This document shows positions 26,462-35,997 of a stretch of 64,000 nt of DNA, piece by piece. Every line of letters begins with the position of its first letter. The stretch's first letter is position 1. This DNA is from Gordonia bronchialis DSM 43247 (GTDB lineage Bacteria > Actinomycetota > Actinomycetes > Mycobacteriales > Mycobacteriaceae). Location of the stretch: contig NC_013441.1 in NCBI RefSeq assembly GCF_000024785.1, positions 4,526,001-4,590,000 of the forward strand, in the 5' to 3' direction. The notes below the pieces were generated by a model. That model was not told the origin of the DNA. It saw only the letters and a program-made list of their open reading frames with translations, and ran no database searches. The position numbers and the translations under genes are program-made.

Positions 26462-28018
26462 CTACTGGCCGGCTGCCGTGTCGAGGTCGTCGGCGAAGGC
26501 GTGCGGGCCACGCAGAAATGCCGGTGGTGTCGGCGCTACCGGCGATGTGGTGATGGTGTCGTCGTATTCGGTACCGGCGATCAGGATGCCTTTGATGGTG
26601 CGTGGCCCGACATCGCCGACGGCGATCGCGCGGGCGCAGGCGGCGTTGATGCGGTCATCGGGATACTTGGTGCGCAAGCCGACGATGGACTGGATCGCGC
26701 GCAGGCGGTGGATCGCATTGACCTCGGAGAGTTCAGCGACGACTGCGACCGCGTGCTCGCCGATCTCTTCGGCCTGCTTGCGGCACCACGCCACCGGGCG
26801 GGAGTGGTAGGCGACCTTGTGCGGCGGATAGTGCTCGAGGTTGGTTGCTCGTCCGCTCAGGTGCAGTACGTGGGTTGCCACGACCTGGTCGTCGGCGAAG
26901 ACCTGGACCATATCCCCGCACGTGCGGACCCGCACGTGTGAGCCGATCAGCCGCCACGGCACCGAGTACAACGCTGTGCCCGCCTTGACATGACAGTCGG
27001 GGGCGACCTTGCCCACGTGGTAGGTGACACGTTCAAATCGTCTGGGCGGCAACGGAGTCAACACATCCCGTTCGATCTGCGCGAACAGTTCGGCGGGCGG
27101 CACCCCATCGATCCCGCGGTGGGCGTGGCGGCCGTACACGTTCAGACACCAGTCGAGGGCGGCCTGTTGCATCTGCGGCAGGCTGGTGAACTCGCGGCCC
27201 GTGAAGAACGAGTCCCGAATGTAGGGCATCGGGCGCTCGATGCGCGGTTTGTCTTTCGGAGTGAACGCGCGCGCCGGATCGATCAGCACCTCGTAGAACG
27301 AGGCGAGTTCGGCGTAGGCCCGGTTGATCTGCGGATCGTAGAGATCAGGCTTGCTGACCCCGGTCTTGAGGTTGTCACAAACGATTCGCTCGGGCACGCC
27401 GCCGAAAAACTCGAACGCATCCACATGCGAAGCGCACCAAGATGTTTGGTCCATCTTGAGGACCGGCTGCACAAACAACCACCGCGAGCACGACAGGATG
27501 ATCGCGAACGCCCACACCGACACCCGCTTCCCGGTCTCAGGGTTGGTCCACATCCCGAGCTTGCCGTAATCGACTTGGGCTTCCTCGCCTGCAGGTACCG
27601 GGGGTCGTGGTGGGGTTGCGCGTTTCTCGTTGATCTTGTCAGCGAAATGTGCTGTCACATAACGGCGTACCGACGATTCCGACACATCAACCCCGTGGTC
27701 GTCGCGCAGACGTTGCGCGATCGTGGCCACCGTCACCGTGGCATCGAGCTGGCCGCTGATCCACTTATGATGCTTGGCGATCGGCGGCCACGTCACCGCC
27801 CGCGTCGAGGGATCGACAACTTCGGGGAACCAGCCGCCGATCAACTCCCGCCACACCGACTCGTCGAACTTGTCCCCGGTGCCCGGGCTCATTCCCGCCG
27901 CCAGCGCCGGCGCGAGATACTTGCGGATGGTCTTGCGATCCAGGCCCAACGCCTGGGAAATCTGTACCTGCGAGCGTCCGGCATACCAATGCCGAAACAA
28001 CTCCAACAGCTGGGTCAT
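26462..28018 (-). CDS. istA: IS21-family transposase IstA
   Basis: 518 residues from ATG 28018, which has GGAGGAC at proper spacing (the frame is open to 28117). An N-terminal HTH (LFRHWYAGRSQVQISQALGL, then DRKTIRKYL) is followed by the rve DDE core (AQVDYGKLG with the first Asp, VCDNLKTGV with the second, and the Glu in the following helix) and a C-terminal beta-barrel domain. Confidence 0.95.
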   Translation of the reverse strand: MTQLLELFRHWYAGRSQVQISQALGLDRKTIRKYLAPALAAGMSPGTGDKFDESVWRELIGGWFPEVVDPSTRAVTWPPIAKHHKWISGQLDATVTVATIAQRLRDDHGVDVSESSVRRYVTAHFADKINEKRATPPRPPVPAGEEAQVDYGKLGMWTNPETGKRVSVWAFAIILSCSRWLFVQPVLKMDQTSWCASHVDAFEFFGGVPERIVCDNLKTGVSKPDLYDPQINRAYAELASFYEVLIDPARAFTPKDKPRIERPMPYIRDSFFTGREFTSLPQMQQAALDWCLNVYGRHAHRGIDGVPPAELFAQIERDVLTPLPPRRFERVTYHVGKVAPDCHVKAGTALYSVPWRLIGSHVRVRTCGDMVQVFADDQVVATHVLHLSGRATNLEHYPPHKVAYHSRPVAWCRKQAEEIGEHAVAVVAELSEVNAIHRLRAIQSIVGLRTKYPDDRINAACARAIAVGDVGPRTIKGILIAGTEYDDTITTSPVAPTPPAFLRGPHAFADDLDTAAGQ

Positions 28019-29322
28019 CGTCAACGTCCTCCGTGCCACCTCAGGCCCCTTCCAGGGGCCCGGGAAGGGGCCCTGCAAGGAGCGAACCTGTAGCAGCACC
28101 CCAACCCCGCCCGACACGCCCCAGGGTGGGGAATTACGTGACGGACAGGTGAGGAATTACGTGACGGACAACCCCACCAACCTGGGGAATTACATGACCG
28201 CTGACAATGGCCAAACGCTTCGACCTCATCGTCCTGCGCGGTCAGCTCGCCGTCATCGAAGCCGATGACACCAGCCCACCCTCGAACGGCAGAAGGAAAA
28301 GGTCCGCGCCATCGCCGACGGCCTGTTGGAGCAGCTCACCATCCCCAAGATCAAAGCCGAGGAAGAACTCCTCCGTGAAGTGGCCTCCGAGGAGTGGTGG
28401 GTCGATGTCACCCCTGAGATGCTCGAGGACGCGCGCAAGGAACTACGTTCTCTCGTCGGGCTACTCGAAAAGACGAAGCAGCCGATCGTCTACACCGATC
28501 TAGAAGACACTTTCACGGGCGACATCGCGGAAGTCGACATGCCGGACATGGCGACCGGCACCGACAAGGAACGGTTCAATGCAAAGGTTCGTGACTACCT
28601 ACGGCTGCAACCCGACAACCTTGCGTTGAAGAGGCTGCGAACTGGAAAACCGCTGACTCAGCACGATCTTGACTCGCTCCAGGAACTTCTTGCACGAAGT
28701 CGCGCCGGCTCCGAGCAGGAAATACAGCAAGCCATCGCGGATGCCCACGGATTCGGACGCTTCATCCGGTCGCTCGTCGGACTTGATCAGCAAGCAGTCA
28801 ACGACGCATTCGCAGAGTTCATCAACGACACCAACGCTACCGCCGACCAGATTCATTTCATCGGACTTGTCGTCGACTATCTCACCCGCAACGGCGCGAT
28901 GGATGCGTCTCTGCTCTTTGACCCACCTTTCACAGACAATGCACCGCAAGGGCCGACGCAAGTCTTTGAGATGGATCGCGTCACCAAACTGGTAACGATT
29001 ATCGACAAGATCAGTGGAACCGCAGACGGGCAGAGTGCCTGAACGACGCCATACTCGTCAGAATCAGAGGCAGGGAAACACCTGCCGCCACACAGAGCTC
29101 CTGATCGATCTCAGGCTACCGTCCAGGAGTCGAAAGTCGGGGTGGCCACTGAGTATGGACGACACACGTCACCACGCGAGTCAGGCGTGCCCCTAACACT
29201 GAGGGGCCGGCAGCAGGGGTCGCATCTGCGCACTCGTACCGACAGCGTCTCGGCACATGGGCGTGCATGCGGGCGAACCCAAACCCACTACCGTGGCGCG
29301 GATCGGCGGCGAGAGGTTCATG

Positions 29323-31863
29323 TCATGTGATGGTCTCAACGACTGTTTGAATCTGAAGGGAGACCGGGGTCCATAGGTCAATGTCCACATCGGGAGCTTC
29401 GATGCTGACAACGAGGGAGTAGTCGACACCGTTATCGCTCTGGTCCCAGGCGCGACGGTATTGCCACCAGCCGGCAACTGGGTAGACGGCGATCGCCCCC
29501 TTGCTGGCTAGATTGACCGCGGGGCCGGTCCAGATGTCGGTATGCAGAGAGCCGGGCTTCTGTTGTTGGGCGCTGCCGAAAAGCCATCCCTTCTCAGTCT
29601 TCGGGCTCGGGACTCGTTGTCCTTCACCGCGGGCGCGTTTGTTGATGCGCTGCCTGAATCGGCCGACGCTCTCATCGGCACGTTTGGTCGCGAATCGCAA
29701 GCCATGCGAGGGATAGACGTACCGGCCGGTCCAGCCACGGCTCGACGGGTTAGGTTCAACGAAGTACGACAGCGTGACCCGCATCGACACTTCGATCTCA
29801 CCGAGCGATTCCAGTTGCTCGATCGGCCACGGCAAGTCGTGGAGATTCATCTCGCGCACCTTGCTTGCGCCGTCGCCCCGCTCGAATGGATGAATGCGTG
29901 CCTGAGCGATCAGCGTCAGCGCGTCGGTAGCGCTCCGCAAGGCTCGGTCCAGATCAGGGACACCCATCCCATAGCGGCGCAACAGATTTGCCAGATCAGT
30001 CTTGTTGGCGTTGCAGTCTTCGAAGCGCGCGCGCATTGGTTCGGTCCACCGCGCGGAGTGCACGATCAGCGCCCGTATCGTCTCGGGAGTCAGATCTGGG
30101 TACGCCGCTCCGATACTGGCAGCGATGGCAGCAACCTGCGCGGTCGCGGCAGAAGTGGCGCTCGTAGTTGTAAAGAATCCGGTACCAAGTTGCTGCAATC
30201 TGGTCGTGAGCACACCGAGATTTGGCGGCGTGTCTGCGCTGGTCTTGTCCGGTGAAGCGGCGACGTTTCCGCCGTTCGCGACGACCTCGGGCTTGAACGG
30301 CCAGTCCCCGCCGTGTAGTACCGAAGTTCGACTGACTGGCGACAACTCCCCCCTTGCCGCGATGGGGGTGTAGCCCGCGAAAGCTGTTGGCGCGTCGGCC
30401 ATATCGTCGTGCTGAGAGTAGGCACCGACCGTCAACGAGTTCCATGACTGTGCCGGATCTTCGACAGGCGAAAGGTCACTGCGATCCAGGTGGTCGTCGG
30501 CTGGGTTGATTGAGTTGATGTTGCCTGCCGAGATGACGAACAGGCGCGGTGTGCGGGGTTCGTCGCGGTCGAGGTAGGTGAGTCTGGAGTCAGTGTCATC
30601 AATCGCGCGACCGAAGGTCAAGGCGTCTACCGCAGCGGACCACGACGTGGGCCGGCCCCGCTCGACGTCGTCGGTGGACTGCGACGCGTCGGCGTCGGTG
30701 TTTGGGGCGGTGACCGCGAGCATGAACACGCGGAGCCGCTCCGCCGCCTCGATTTCAGGACGGTCTACGGCCCGGGCCGTGATCGCCCCGTACAGGTCGC
30801 GCTCGTTCTGCCCGTGATCTGGCAGGATCTTGACCGACTCGAGCCGGTGATCCAATCGGACGGCGTGAGCAGTTGTGACTGCTCGATGCAGATCTCCGAA
30901 GAGTGCGAGCCCGGCCATCTCCGTTCCGTGGGCGTTCACGGGCCGACTCTGCCAAGTGATGTCAGCGACGTGCACGTCGGCCTCGGTTAGTGAGTCCGCC
31001 AGGAGCGGATGGCCGTTGTGGACGCCGGTGTCCAGGACACACACGACTGGGGAGTCTTGGTCGGCGACCTGCAATCGGCGGCGCAGGTCGTCGACCCACT
31101 CTGATTGCTCGACGGCAGACATATCGGTGAGCAGGCTGGCAACCTCGTGCGGCCTTCGCAGCTCAGCCAGGTCATCGAGAGAGTCGAGGCCATGTGCGAG
31201 TTGGTCTGCAGTGGCACGCACGAGCATGACCGTCCGATCTTGGAAGCCGAGAAAGTGTCCGCTGGCAAGCAATTGATTCCGCTCGGCAAATCCACGCAGC
31301 CTCTCCTGCTCGTGGCCATCGCGGCGGCGCAGCCAAACTTCCCACCACACAACCTCGTTCGAGTTGGTGGGAAACTCGTCGTCGGGATCGGTCCACAGCT
31401 CTCGGATGGTGGCGCGGCGAATGGCAGCAATGCCCTCCACAAGCGTGGCGTTCTTGGCTTTGTCCTCGGTGGTGGTCTCGACATAGTCGTTGAGGCGTCG
31501 GAGGAAGTAGTCCCGCTTGTCGTTCGGGATGTAGACGGTGGCGATTTGTATCGTGCCTGAGACTGTCCGGACCTCTTTGACCGCAACGAGTTCGGGTTGC
31601 TCGCCGCTGCGCTGCACATCGAGGCTCTGAAGTGCCAGCCCCAAACCGGGGAAGGATTCGAACGACACGTAGGTTCCCGCAGTGTCCGTCTCGTCGGGAG
31701 TGGGGACGGCCCGTTCGAACTGCCGGGCTAGGGATCGCCCGTGGTCTGCACGGTCGCCGGAAAACTCTGGCCTGTCGCTGCTTCCGCCACCTTGCGTCGA
31801 CGTGAAAGGTTCCGCTTCTGGCGGGGCAGGCACGAAAAGGTGCGGGCGGTCACGCTCGGCCAT
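29323..31863 (-). CDS. ietS: S8 (subtilase) serine peptidase of an IetAS-type system
   Basis: 846 residues. The N-terminal ~260 residues are specific to this group and have no signal peptide, so the protease is cytosolic. The catalytic triad is visible: Asp278 in VLDTGVHNGHP, His312 in NAHGTEMAG, and Ser near 571 in TSATSAATAQVAA; the oxyanion Asn is in VISAGN (445-448). A beta-rich C-terminal domain follows. It starts 5 nt after the ATPase gene ends. IetS/IetA pairs were described as a plasmid-stability and incompatibility locus in Agrobacterium and reported as a phage-defence system by Gao and co-workers. Assignment rests on domain pairing and order. Confidence 0.82.
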   Translation of the reverse strand: MAERDRPHLFVPAPPEAEPFTSTQGGGSSDRPEFSGDRADHGRSLARQFERAVPTPDETDTAGTYVSFESFPGLGLALQSLDVQRSGEQPELVAVKEVRTVSGTIQIATVYIPNDKRDYFLRRLNDYVETTTEDKAKNATLVEGIAAIRRATIRELWTDPDDEFPTNSNEVVWWEVWLRRRDGHEQERLRGFAERNQLLASGHFLGFQDRTVMLVRATADQLAHGLDSLDDLAELRRPHEVASLLTDMSAVEQSEWVDDLRRRLQVADQDSPVVCVLDTGVHNGHPLLADSLTEADVHVADITWQSRPVNAHGTEMAGLALFGDLHRAVTTAHAVRLDHRLESVKILPDHGQNERDLYGAITARAVDRPEIEAAERLRVFMLAVTAPNTDADASQSTDDVERGRPTSWSAAVDALTFGRAIDDTDSRLTYLDRDEPRTPRLFVISAGNINSINPADDHLDRSDLSPVEDPAQSWNSLTVGAYSQHDDMADAPTAFAGYTPIAARGELSPVSRTSVLHGGDWPFKPEVVANGGNVAASPDKTSADTPPNLGVLTTRLQQLGTGFFTTTSATSAATAQVAAIAASIGAAYPDLTPETIRALIVHSARWTEPMRARFEDCNANKTDLANLLRRYGMGVPDLDRALRSATDALTLIAQARIHPFERGDGASKVREMNLHDLPWPIEQLESLGEIEVSMRVTLSYFVEPNPSSRGWTGRYVYPSHGLRFATKRADESVGRFRQRINKRARGEGQRVPSPKTEKGWLFGSAQQQKPGSLHTDIWTGPAVNLASKGAIAVYPVAGWWQYRRAWDQSDNGVDYSLVVSIEAPDVDIDLWTPVSLQIQTVVETIT

Positions 31864-31868
31864 GCCAC

Positions 31869-32867
31869 CTACGCGTTCGGCCCGTGCTGCGCGTCAACCC
31901 GAGCCCGCTCCGCCAACGCAGACACGAGGTCGTCGGTCCGGATGCGGGCTCGTTCCGCCAGCACTGTCCGCTTCGCCGCGTTCTCAGCAGCAGTGGCGAT
32001 CTCGGCATGACTGAGGCCCTGTGCCGCGGAGATCACTCGTTTCCAACTCAGGTTGCTGATGTAGAACGAGGCGAGCCTGTTCTCGATCACAGTCCTTATG
32101 CTCTTGTCGTCAGGAAGGGCGAAATCCATCACGGTATCGAACCTGCGGAACAGCGCGTTGTCTAGCAACCGGGGGTGATTTGTGGCCGCGACGACCACGC
32201 TGTCGGAATCGTCTTCTTCCAGGAACTGTAGGAACGAGTTCAACACTCGTCGAATCTCACCGACATCGTTTGGTGCCGCACGATCCCCAGCGAGTGCATC
32301 CACTTCATCGAATAGGTAAACCCCACGCGTTTCCACCAACGCATCGAAGACCAGACGCAATTTTGCAGCCGTCTCACCCATGAACTTGGTGATAATCGAG
32401 TCCAGCCGGATCGCGAACAGCGGAAGGCCCAGCTCTCCGGCAATCACTCGAGCCGTCGAAGTCTTCCCGGTGCCCGGGGAGCCGATCAGAAGCAGCCGGC
32501 GAGCAGGCCGCAGGCCATGTCGGGCAAGCTCGTCACGCTGACGCTGTTCGAGGAGAACCTGGCGGAGCTGGTCGCCGAGGCTGTCGGATAACGCCAGGTC
32601 ACTCAGCCGCGCATCCGGATAGCTGACGGTCAGCAGCGATCCGAGTTCGCCTCGCGGCTGAGTGACCGCTACTACCGACGCCACCCGGGTCGAGGTGACC
32701 CCCCTTTGACGGAGGTCATCCACGAGGTCGCGAAGCTCCTGGGCGAACTTGGACTGCCCAGAACGTGCGGCCTTTGCTGCGACCTGCATCGCGACCGAGT
32801 AGAACTGGGAATCATCGCCGTCGGCGTGACTGACTACGAGCGCTTTGAGCTGATCGTTCGTCGCCAC
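31869..32867 (-). CDS. ietA: AAA+ ATPase of an IetAS-type system
   Basis: 332 residues from GTG 32867, preceded by GGGAGGTC; a longer frame to 32948 lacks such a signal. After about 110 residues of helical N-domain comes an AAA core: Walker A GSPGTGKTS (129-137), Walker B VYLFDEVD (183-190), sensor-1 VVVAATNHP and an arginine-finger-like NALFRRFD. It resembles FtsH/26S-type ATPases that act on partner proteins. In IetAS it is thought to control the protease. A single promoter upstream of 32867 is likely. Confidence 0.82.
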   Translation of the reverse strand: MATNDQLKALVVSHADGDDSQFYSVAMQVAAKAARSGQSKFAQELRDLVDDLRQRGVTSTRVASVVAVTQPRGELGSLLTVSYPDARLSDLALSDSLGDQLRQVLLEQRQRDELARHGLRPARRLLLIGSPGTGKTSTARVIAGELGLPLFAIRLDSIITKFMGETAAKLRLVFDALVETRGVYLFDEVDALAGDRAAPNDVGEIRRVLNSFLQFLEEDDSDSVVVAATNHPRLLDNALFRRFDTVMDFALPDDKSIRTVIENRLASFYISNLSWKRVISAAQGLSHAEIATAAENAAKRTVLAERARIRTDDLVSALAERARVDAQHGPNA

Positions 32868-33083
32868 GGACTGACCTCCCTTCGATCCACTCCAAGTCGA
32901 CCGACCGATTCGGCCAGGCTTATACGCCACAAGACTATCTGGGTCCAAGCTGTCCGCTTCAGCGCACCGCCGAACCGATTCAGAGACCGCTCACTGGCCG
33001 GCCTGGCCGAGGGCCTCGTCGACGACCTCAACGAATCGCAACAGAGAGGGCTAAGGCACGACAAACCCGGGTCGACTCAGGAC

Positions 33084-33264
33084 ATGCCTCTCCACGTAGG
33101 CGCGATCGAAGTCCGCCGAAGCCAGACGGAACTGGCCGATCTCGCCGACAGCGTCCAACAGGCTATGCCCGACCCCTTCGCGGCGCCCGAACGCGACCGC
33201 TACCAGCTGGTCAGCGAGCACAAGCCAGGTCACATCCATCGCCGAGGACACCGGTCTCAGCAGC
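33084..33264 (+). pseudogene. frameshifted remnant of a tautomerase paralogous to 1512-1907
   Basis: From ATG 33084 the first 51 residues (catalytic Pro after Met, then FAAPERDRYQLVSEHKPG) parallel the tautomerase at 1512 along its first half. After HKPGHI one extra C shifts the frame; the next frame continues IAEDTGLS, which matches the partner's ILEDTGLG. No similarity remains after that, so the gene lost its 3' half. It lies at the right edge of the hsdR/IetAS region. Confidence 0.72.
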
Positions 33265-33574
33265 GAAGGCCATCTCGACACCTACCCGCGTGAACCGCAG
33301 GTTGGCTTGTCGCGCCACCCGGACTTGCCCCTGAGCGCACAGCTGGCGGCGCGACGCACCGGTTGGCCACCCATTCACCCGCGCTGGCCGTTCGGCCCTC
33401 CACAGGGACGACTCCCATCACATCTGATCTACGCGCGGATTATCTGAAATCGGTCGAAATAGACTTGGACAAATCGGGTTTACACGTGGATCTCACAGCC
33501 GTTCGGCTTCTGGCATGGATTGACGGCTTCGAGGGCTCTCACTTATTGTTTGTCATACAAACAAGAGGAACGGT
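33265..33574. other. intergenic region with TetR operator
   Basis: Sequence between the tautomerase remnant and the TetR gene. Short frames are present but none has coding features. A perfect palindrome at 33546-33564 near its right end is the only site recognised. Confidence 0.4.
33546..33564. promoter_or_regulatory. TetR-type operator
   Basis: TTGTTTGT-CAT-ACAAACAA, perfect 8-bp arms with a 3-bp spacer, 10 bp before the start codon of the TetR gene. This is the expected place for an autorepressing TetR site that also controls the coupled acyl-CoA dehydrogenase gene. Confidence 0.75.
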
Positions 33575-34222
33575 ATGACAAACGCAGCGTCACCCACCCG
33601 ACGCGCCACCCGGGAGTCCGGCAAGGCCACACGGCAATCGTTGCTGCGCGCGGCCGGTGAGGTCTTCGCCGAACTCGGCGACACGGCCTCAGTGGCACAG
33701 ATCTGCGCCCGCGCCAACGCCTTTCCCAATCAGGTCACCTACTACTTCGGTTCCAAGGAGCAGCTGTTCGTCGAGGTGGCCTGCGCCGGAGTGCTGCGCG
33801 CGGGCCGTCACGCCGAGGAAGCGGCGTCGACGGCGACGACCGTCCGCGAATACACCCACGCACTGATCGGCTCACTCCTCGGCGCCGAGGCGCGCAACGT
33901 CGAGATGTTCACCACCGCGATGCTGCTGGTCTCGCGTCGCGAAGATCTGCGTGAGCACATCACCACAACCCTGCGCACCCTGCACGAACGCGGAGCCGAT
34001 GCCCTGATGGCAACACTGGTACGCACCGGGTGGCAGCTGCGCGCACCCATTGACGTGGAGGCCAAGGCGTTCTGGTCGGCGGTGTTCGGTCTCGTCGTCC
34101 AAAAGGCAGCCACCGGAGCCGAATTCGGCTACTCGCTCGAAGACGCCGTCGCCGTCATCTTCACCAACCTGCAGATCCCGGAATCCGTTCTCGATCAGCC
34201 CATGCGAAAGGCACGCTCATGA
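33575..34222 (+). CDS. TetR-family regulator
   Basis: 215 residues. N-terminal HTH (RQSLLRAAGEVFAELG ... VAQICARANAFPNQVTYYFGSKEQLF) and a helical ligand domain. The last codons overlap the next gene by ATGA, so the regulator and the acyl-CoA dehydrogenase are one coupled unit. The palindrome just upstream suggests autoregulation; the ligand may be an acyl-CoA or an alkylating compound (inference from the neighbour). Confidence 0.92.
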   Translation: MTNAASPTRRATRESGKATRQSLLRAAGEVFAELGDTASVAQICARANAFPNQVTYYFGSKEQLFVEVACAGVLRAGRHAEEAASTATTVREYTHALIGSLLGAEARNVEMFTTAMLLVSRREDLREHITTTLRTLHERGADALMATLVRTGWQLRAPIDVEAKAFWSAVFGLVVQKAATGAEFGYSLEDAVAVIFTNLQIPESVLDQPMRKARS

Positions 34223-35898
34223 CGCAATCGACCACCGTCCACCCGCAACCGCACCTCACCCACGAGGTACTCAACCAATCGCAGCCGCGGGTCGACGTCA
34301 ACGAATACGAACTCAATACCGTTCTGCAAGAGGCCGTCTCCCGGCACGACGCCGGCTGGGCCGATGCCGAGTTGCGCGAGATCGGCGCCCTGGTCGGCAG
34401 CGAGCAGTTCCAGCACGACGCCAAGCTCGCCAACACCATCACCCCCACCTTGCACACCTTCGATCGGTGGGGTCGACGCATCGACGAGGTCGAATACCAC
34501 CCCTCCTATCACCGCATCATCTCGGCCGCCATTTCCCATGGGGCGCATACGCGTTGCTGGGCGGACCCGCAGCCCGGGTCACACGTCGCACGTGCGGCGG
34601 CGTTCATGCTCTTCGGGCAGATCGAACCCGGTCACGCCTGCCCTGTGTCGATGACTCATGCGGTGATCCCCTCACTCGAACTGCAGCCCGACGTCGCCGC
34701 ACTCTGGGTACCCAAGGCGCTGTCCAGTGAGTACTCACCGGAACTGAGCGCGGACAAGCCGTCGGCGATCTTCGGGATGTCGATGACCGAGAAGCAGGGC
34801 GGCTCCGACGTGCGGGCCAACACCACCGTCGCACGACCCGCAGGTGCCGGTGGACCCGGGACCGAATACCTGCTCACCGGCCACAAGTGGTTCTGCTCGG
34901 CACCCATGTCCGACGCGTTCCTGGTGCTCGCGCAGGCCGAGGGCCCTGGCGGCGAGGGACTTTCGTGCTTCCTGCTACCGCGGGTCCTGCCCGACGGCAC
35001 CCACAATGTATTCCGCATCCAGCGACTCAAGGACAAGCTGGGCAACAAGTCCAACGCGTCGAGTGAGATCGAACTCGACGGCACCGTGGCCTACATGGTC
35101 GGCGAACCGGGGCGCGGCGTGCGGACCATCATCGAGATGGTCGCCCAGACCCGCCTGGACTGCGTTCTCGGCAGCGCGGCGGGTATGCGGCAGTCCGTCG
35201 CCGAAGCGGTGTGGCATGCCCGTCATCGCAACGCTTTTGGCGCTCGCCTCGTCGATCAGCCGGCCATGACCGCCGTACTCGCCGACCTCGCACTGGAATC
35301 CGAGGCAGCCACCGTCACCGCGATGCGGCTGGCCCGCGCCCACGACGAAGACGCCGACGACTCCGAGCGCGCCTTCCGACGACTGGCCACCGCCGTCGCC
35401 AAGTACTGGATCTGCAAACGCGGACCGCATCACGCCTACGAGTCGCTGGAATGCCTGGGCGGCAACGGATACACCGAGGACTTCCCGCTGGCCATGCGCT
35501 ACCGCGAACAGCCGGTGATGGCGGTCTGGGAGGGCTCCGGCAACGTCATCGCGCTCGACGTCCTACGCGCGATGACGCGCGAACCGGAATCGGTGGCCGC
35601 GTTCGACGCGGAGGTGTCCAAAGCCCGGGGTAGCCACCCGGTGCTCGACGCCCACCTCGACCGGCTGCGCGTCGACCTCGGTGAACTGGCCCGCCTCGAT
35701 GCCGCGGGCGCACAACGACGAGCGCGCAGCGTCGTCGAGGGGATGGCATTGGCTCTGGAAGCCTCACTGCTCGTGCAGTATTCACCGACTCCGGTAGCCG
35801 AGGCATTTGTGGGTGCACGGCTCGGCGCGGACCGCGGTTTCGAATACGGCACCCTGCCGGGCGGCGCTGATCTCGGTGCGATCCTGGATCGGCACTAG
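34219..35898 (+). CDS. acyl-CoA dehydrogenase, AidB-like
   Basis: 559 residues, longer than the usual ~380 of acyl-CoA dehydrogenases and matching AidB. Domains: AidB-type N-terminal extension, FAD-binding middle (FGMSMTEKQGGSDVRANTT, LTGHKWFCSAPMSDAFLV) and C-terminal helical part (YESLECLGGNGYTEDFPLAMRYREQPVMAVWEGSGNV). In E. coli AidB binds DNA and is part of the alkylation response; whether this one is a repair protein or a catabolic enzyme is open. A frameshifted paralogue lies at 60387. Confidence 0.9.
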   Translation: MTQSTTVHPQPHLTHEVLNQSQPRVDVNEYELNTVLQEAVSRHDAGWADAELREIGALVGSEQFQHDAKLANTITPTLHTFDRWGRRIDEVEYHPSYHRIISAAISHGAHTRCWADPQPGSHVARAAAFMLFGQIEPGHACPVSMTHAVIPSLELQPDVAALWVPKALSSEYSPELSADKPSAIFGMSMTEKQGGSDVRANTTVARPAGAGGPGTEYLLTGHKWFCSAPMSDAFLVLAQAEGPGGEGLSCFLLPRVLPDGTHNVFRIQRLKDKLGNKSNASSEIELDGTVAYMVGEPGRGVRTIIEMVAQTRLDCVLGSAAGMRQSVAEAVWHARHRNAFGARLVDQPAMTAVLADLALESEAATVTAMRLARAHDEDADDSERAFRRLATAVAKYWICKRGPHHAYESLECLGGNGYTEDFPLAMRYREQPVMAVWEGSGNVIALDVLRAMTREPESVAAFDAEVSKARGSHPVLDAHLDRLRVDLGELARLDAAGAQRRARSVVEGMALALEASLLVQYSPTPVAEAFVGARLGADRGFEYGTLPGGADLGAILDRH

Positions 35899-35997
35899 TC
35901 GCACACCGTCATCGTCTGCTGGTTGAGCCGGGACCGCGAGGAACGAGCGGCCCCGCGTCGAAACCACTGGCGACCCGCGAACTGGCGAGTGGATTCG

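Larger units (their letters stand above)
25559..28206 (-). mobile_element. IS21-family insertion sequence, 2648 bp, with 5-bp target duplication
   Basis: The ends read inward as TGTCGACGGTCACGTAATTC and TGTCAGCGGTCATGTAATTC, both followed by CCCAGGT. The element is flanked by ATGGC on each side (25554-25558 and 28207-28211). GTCCGTCACG-AATTCC repeats lie just inside both ends, the multiple terminal repeats bound by IstA in this family. istA and istB are on the minus strand and look intact. Confidence 0.95.
23556..29042 (+). pseudogene. hsdR: type I restriction endonuclease subunit R, interrupted by IS21 and a 1-nt frameshift
   Basis: Start ATG 23556 (GTG 23520 also possible). The first part carries a PD-(D/E)xK nuclease (FADYVLW ... 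AVVEAKR), then SF2 translocase motifs MATGSGKTRT, DEAHRS, GLTATP and QMVGRGTRL. The IS21 element enters after GACGAAATGGC (25558). Deleting it with one ATGGC copy gives DEMAKRFDLIVL in frame. A base then appears lost in the C-run near 28276, where DDTSP must shift frame to reach LERQKEKVRAI, after which the EcoEI-type C-terminal region reads on to TGA 29042. No hsdM or hsdS is present nearby, so it is an orphan and inactive. Confidence 0.9.

Noticed and set aside
25559-28206. Repeated GTCCGTCACG-AATTCC units considered as a CRISPR-like array
   Set aside because: Only a few copies, located at both ends of the IS21 element as its known terminal repeats, with no regular spacers.
33363-33578. 71-residue frame ending at the TetR start
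   Set aside because: It spans the TetR operator palindrome, has no ribosome site and no similarity to known proteins.
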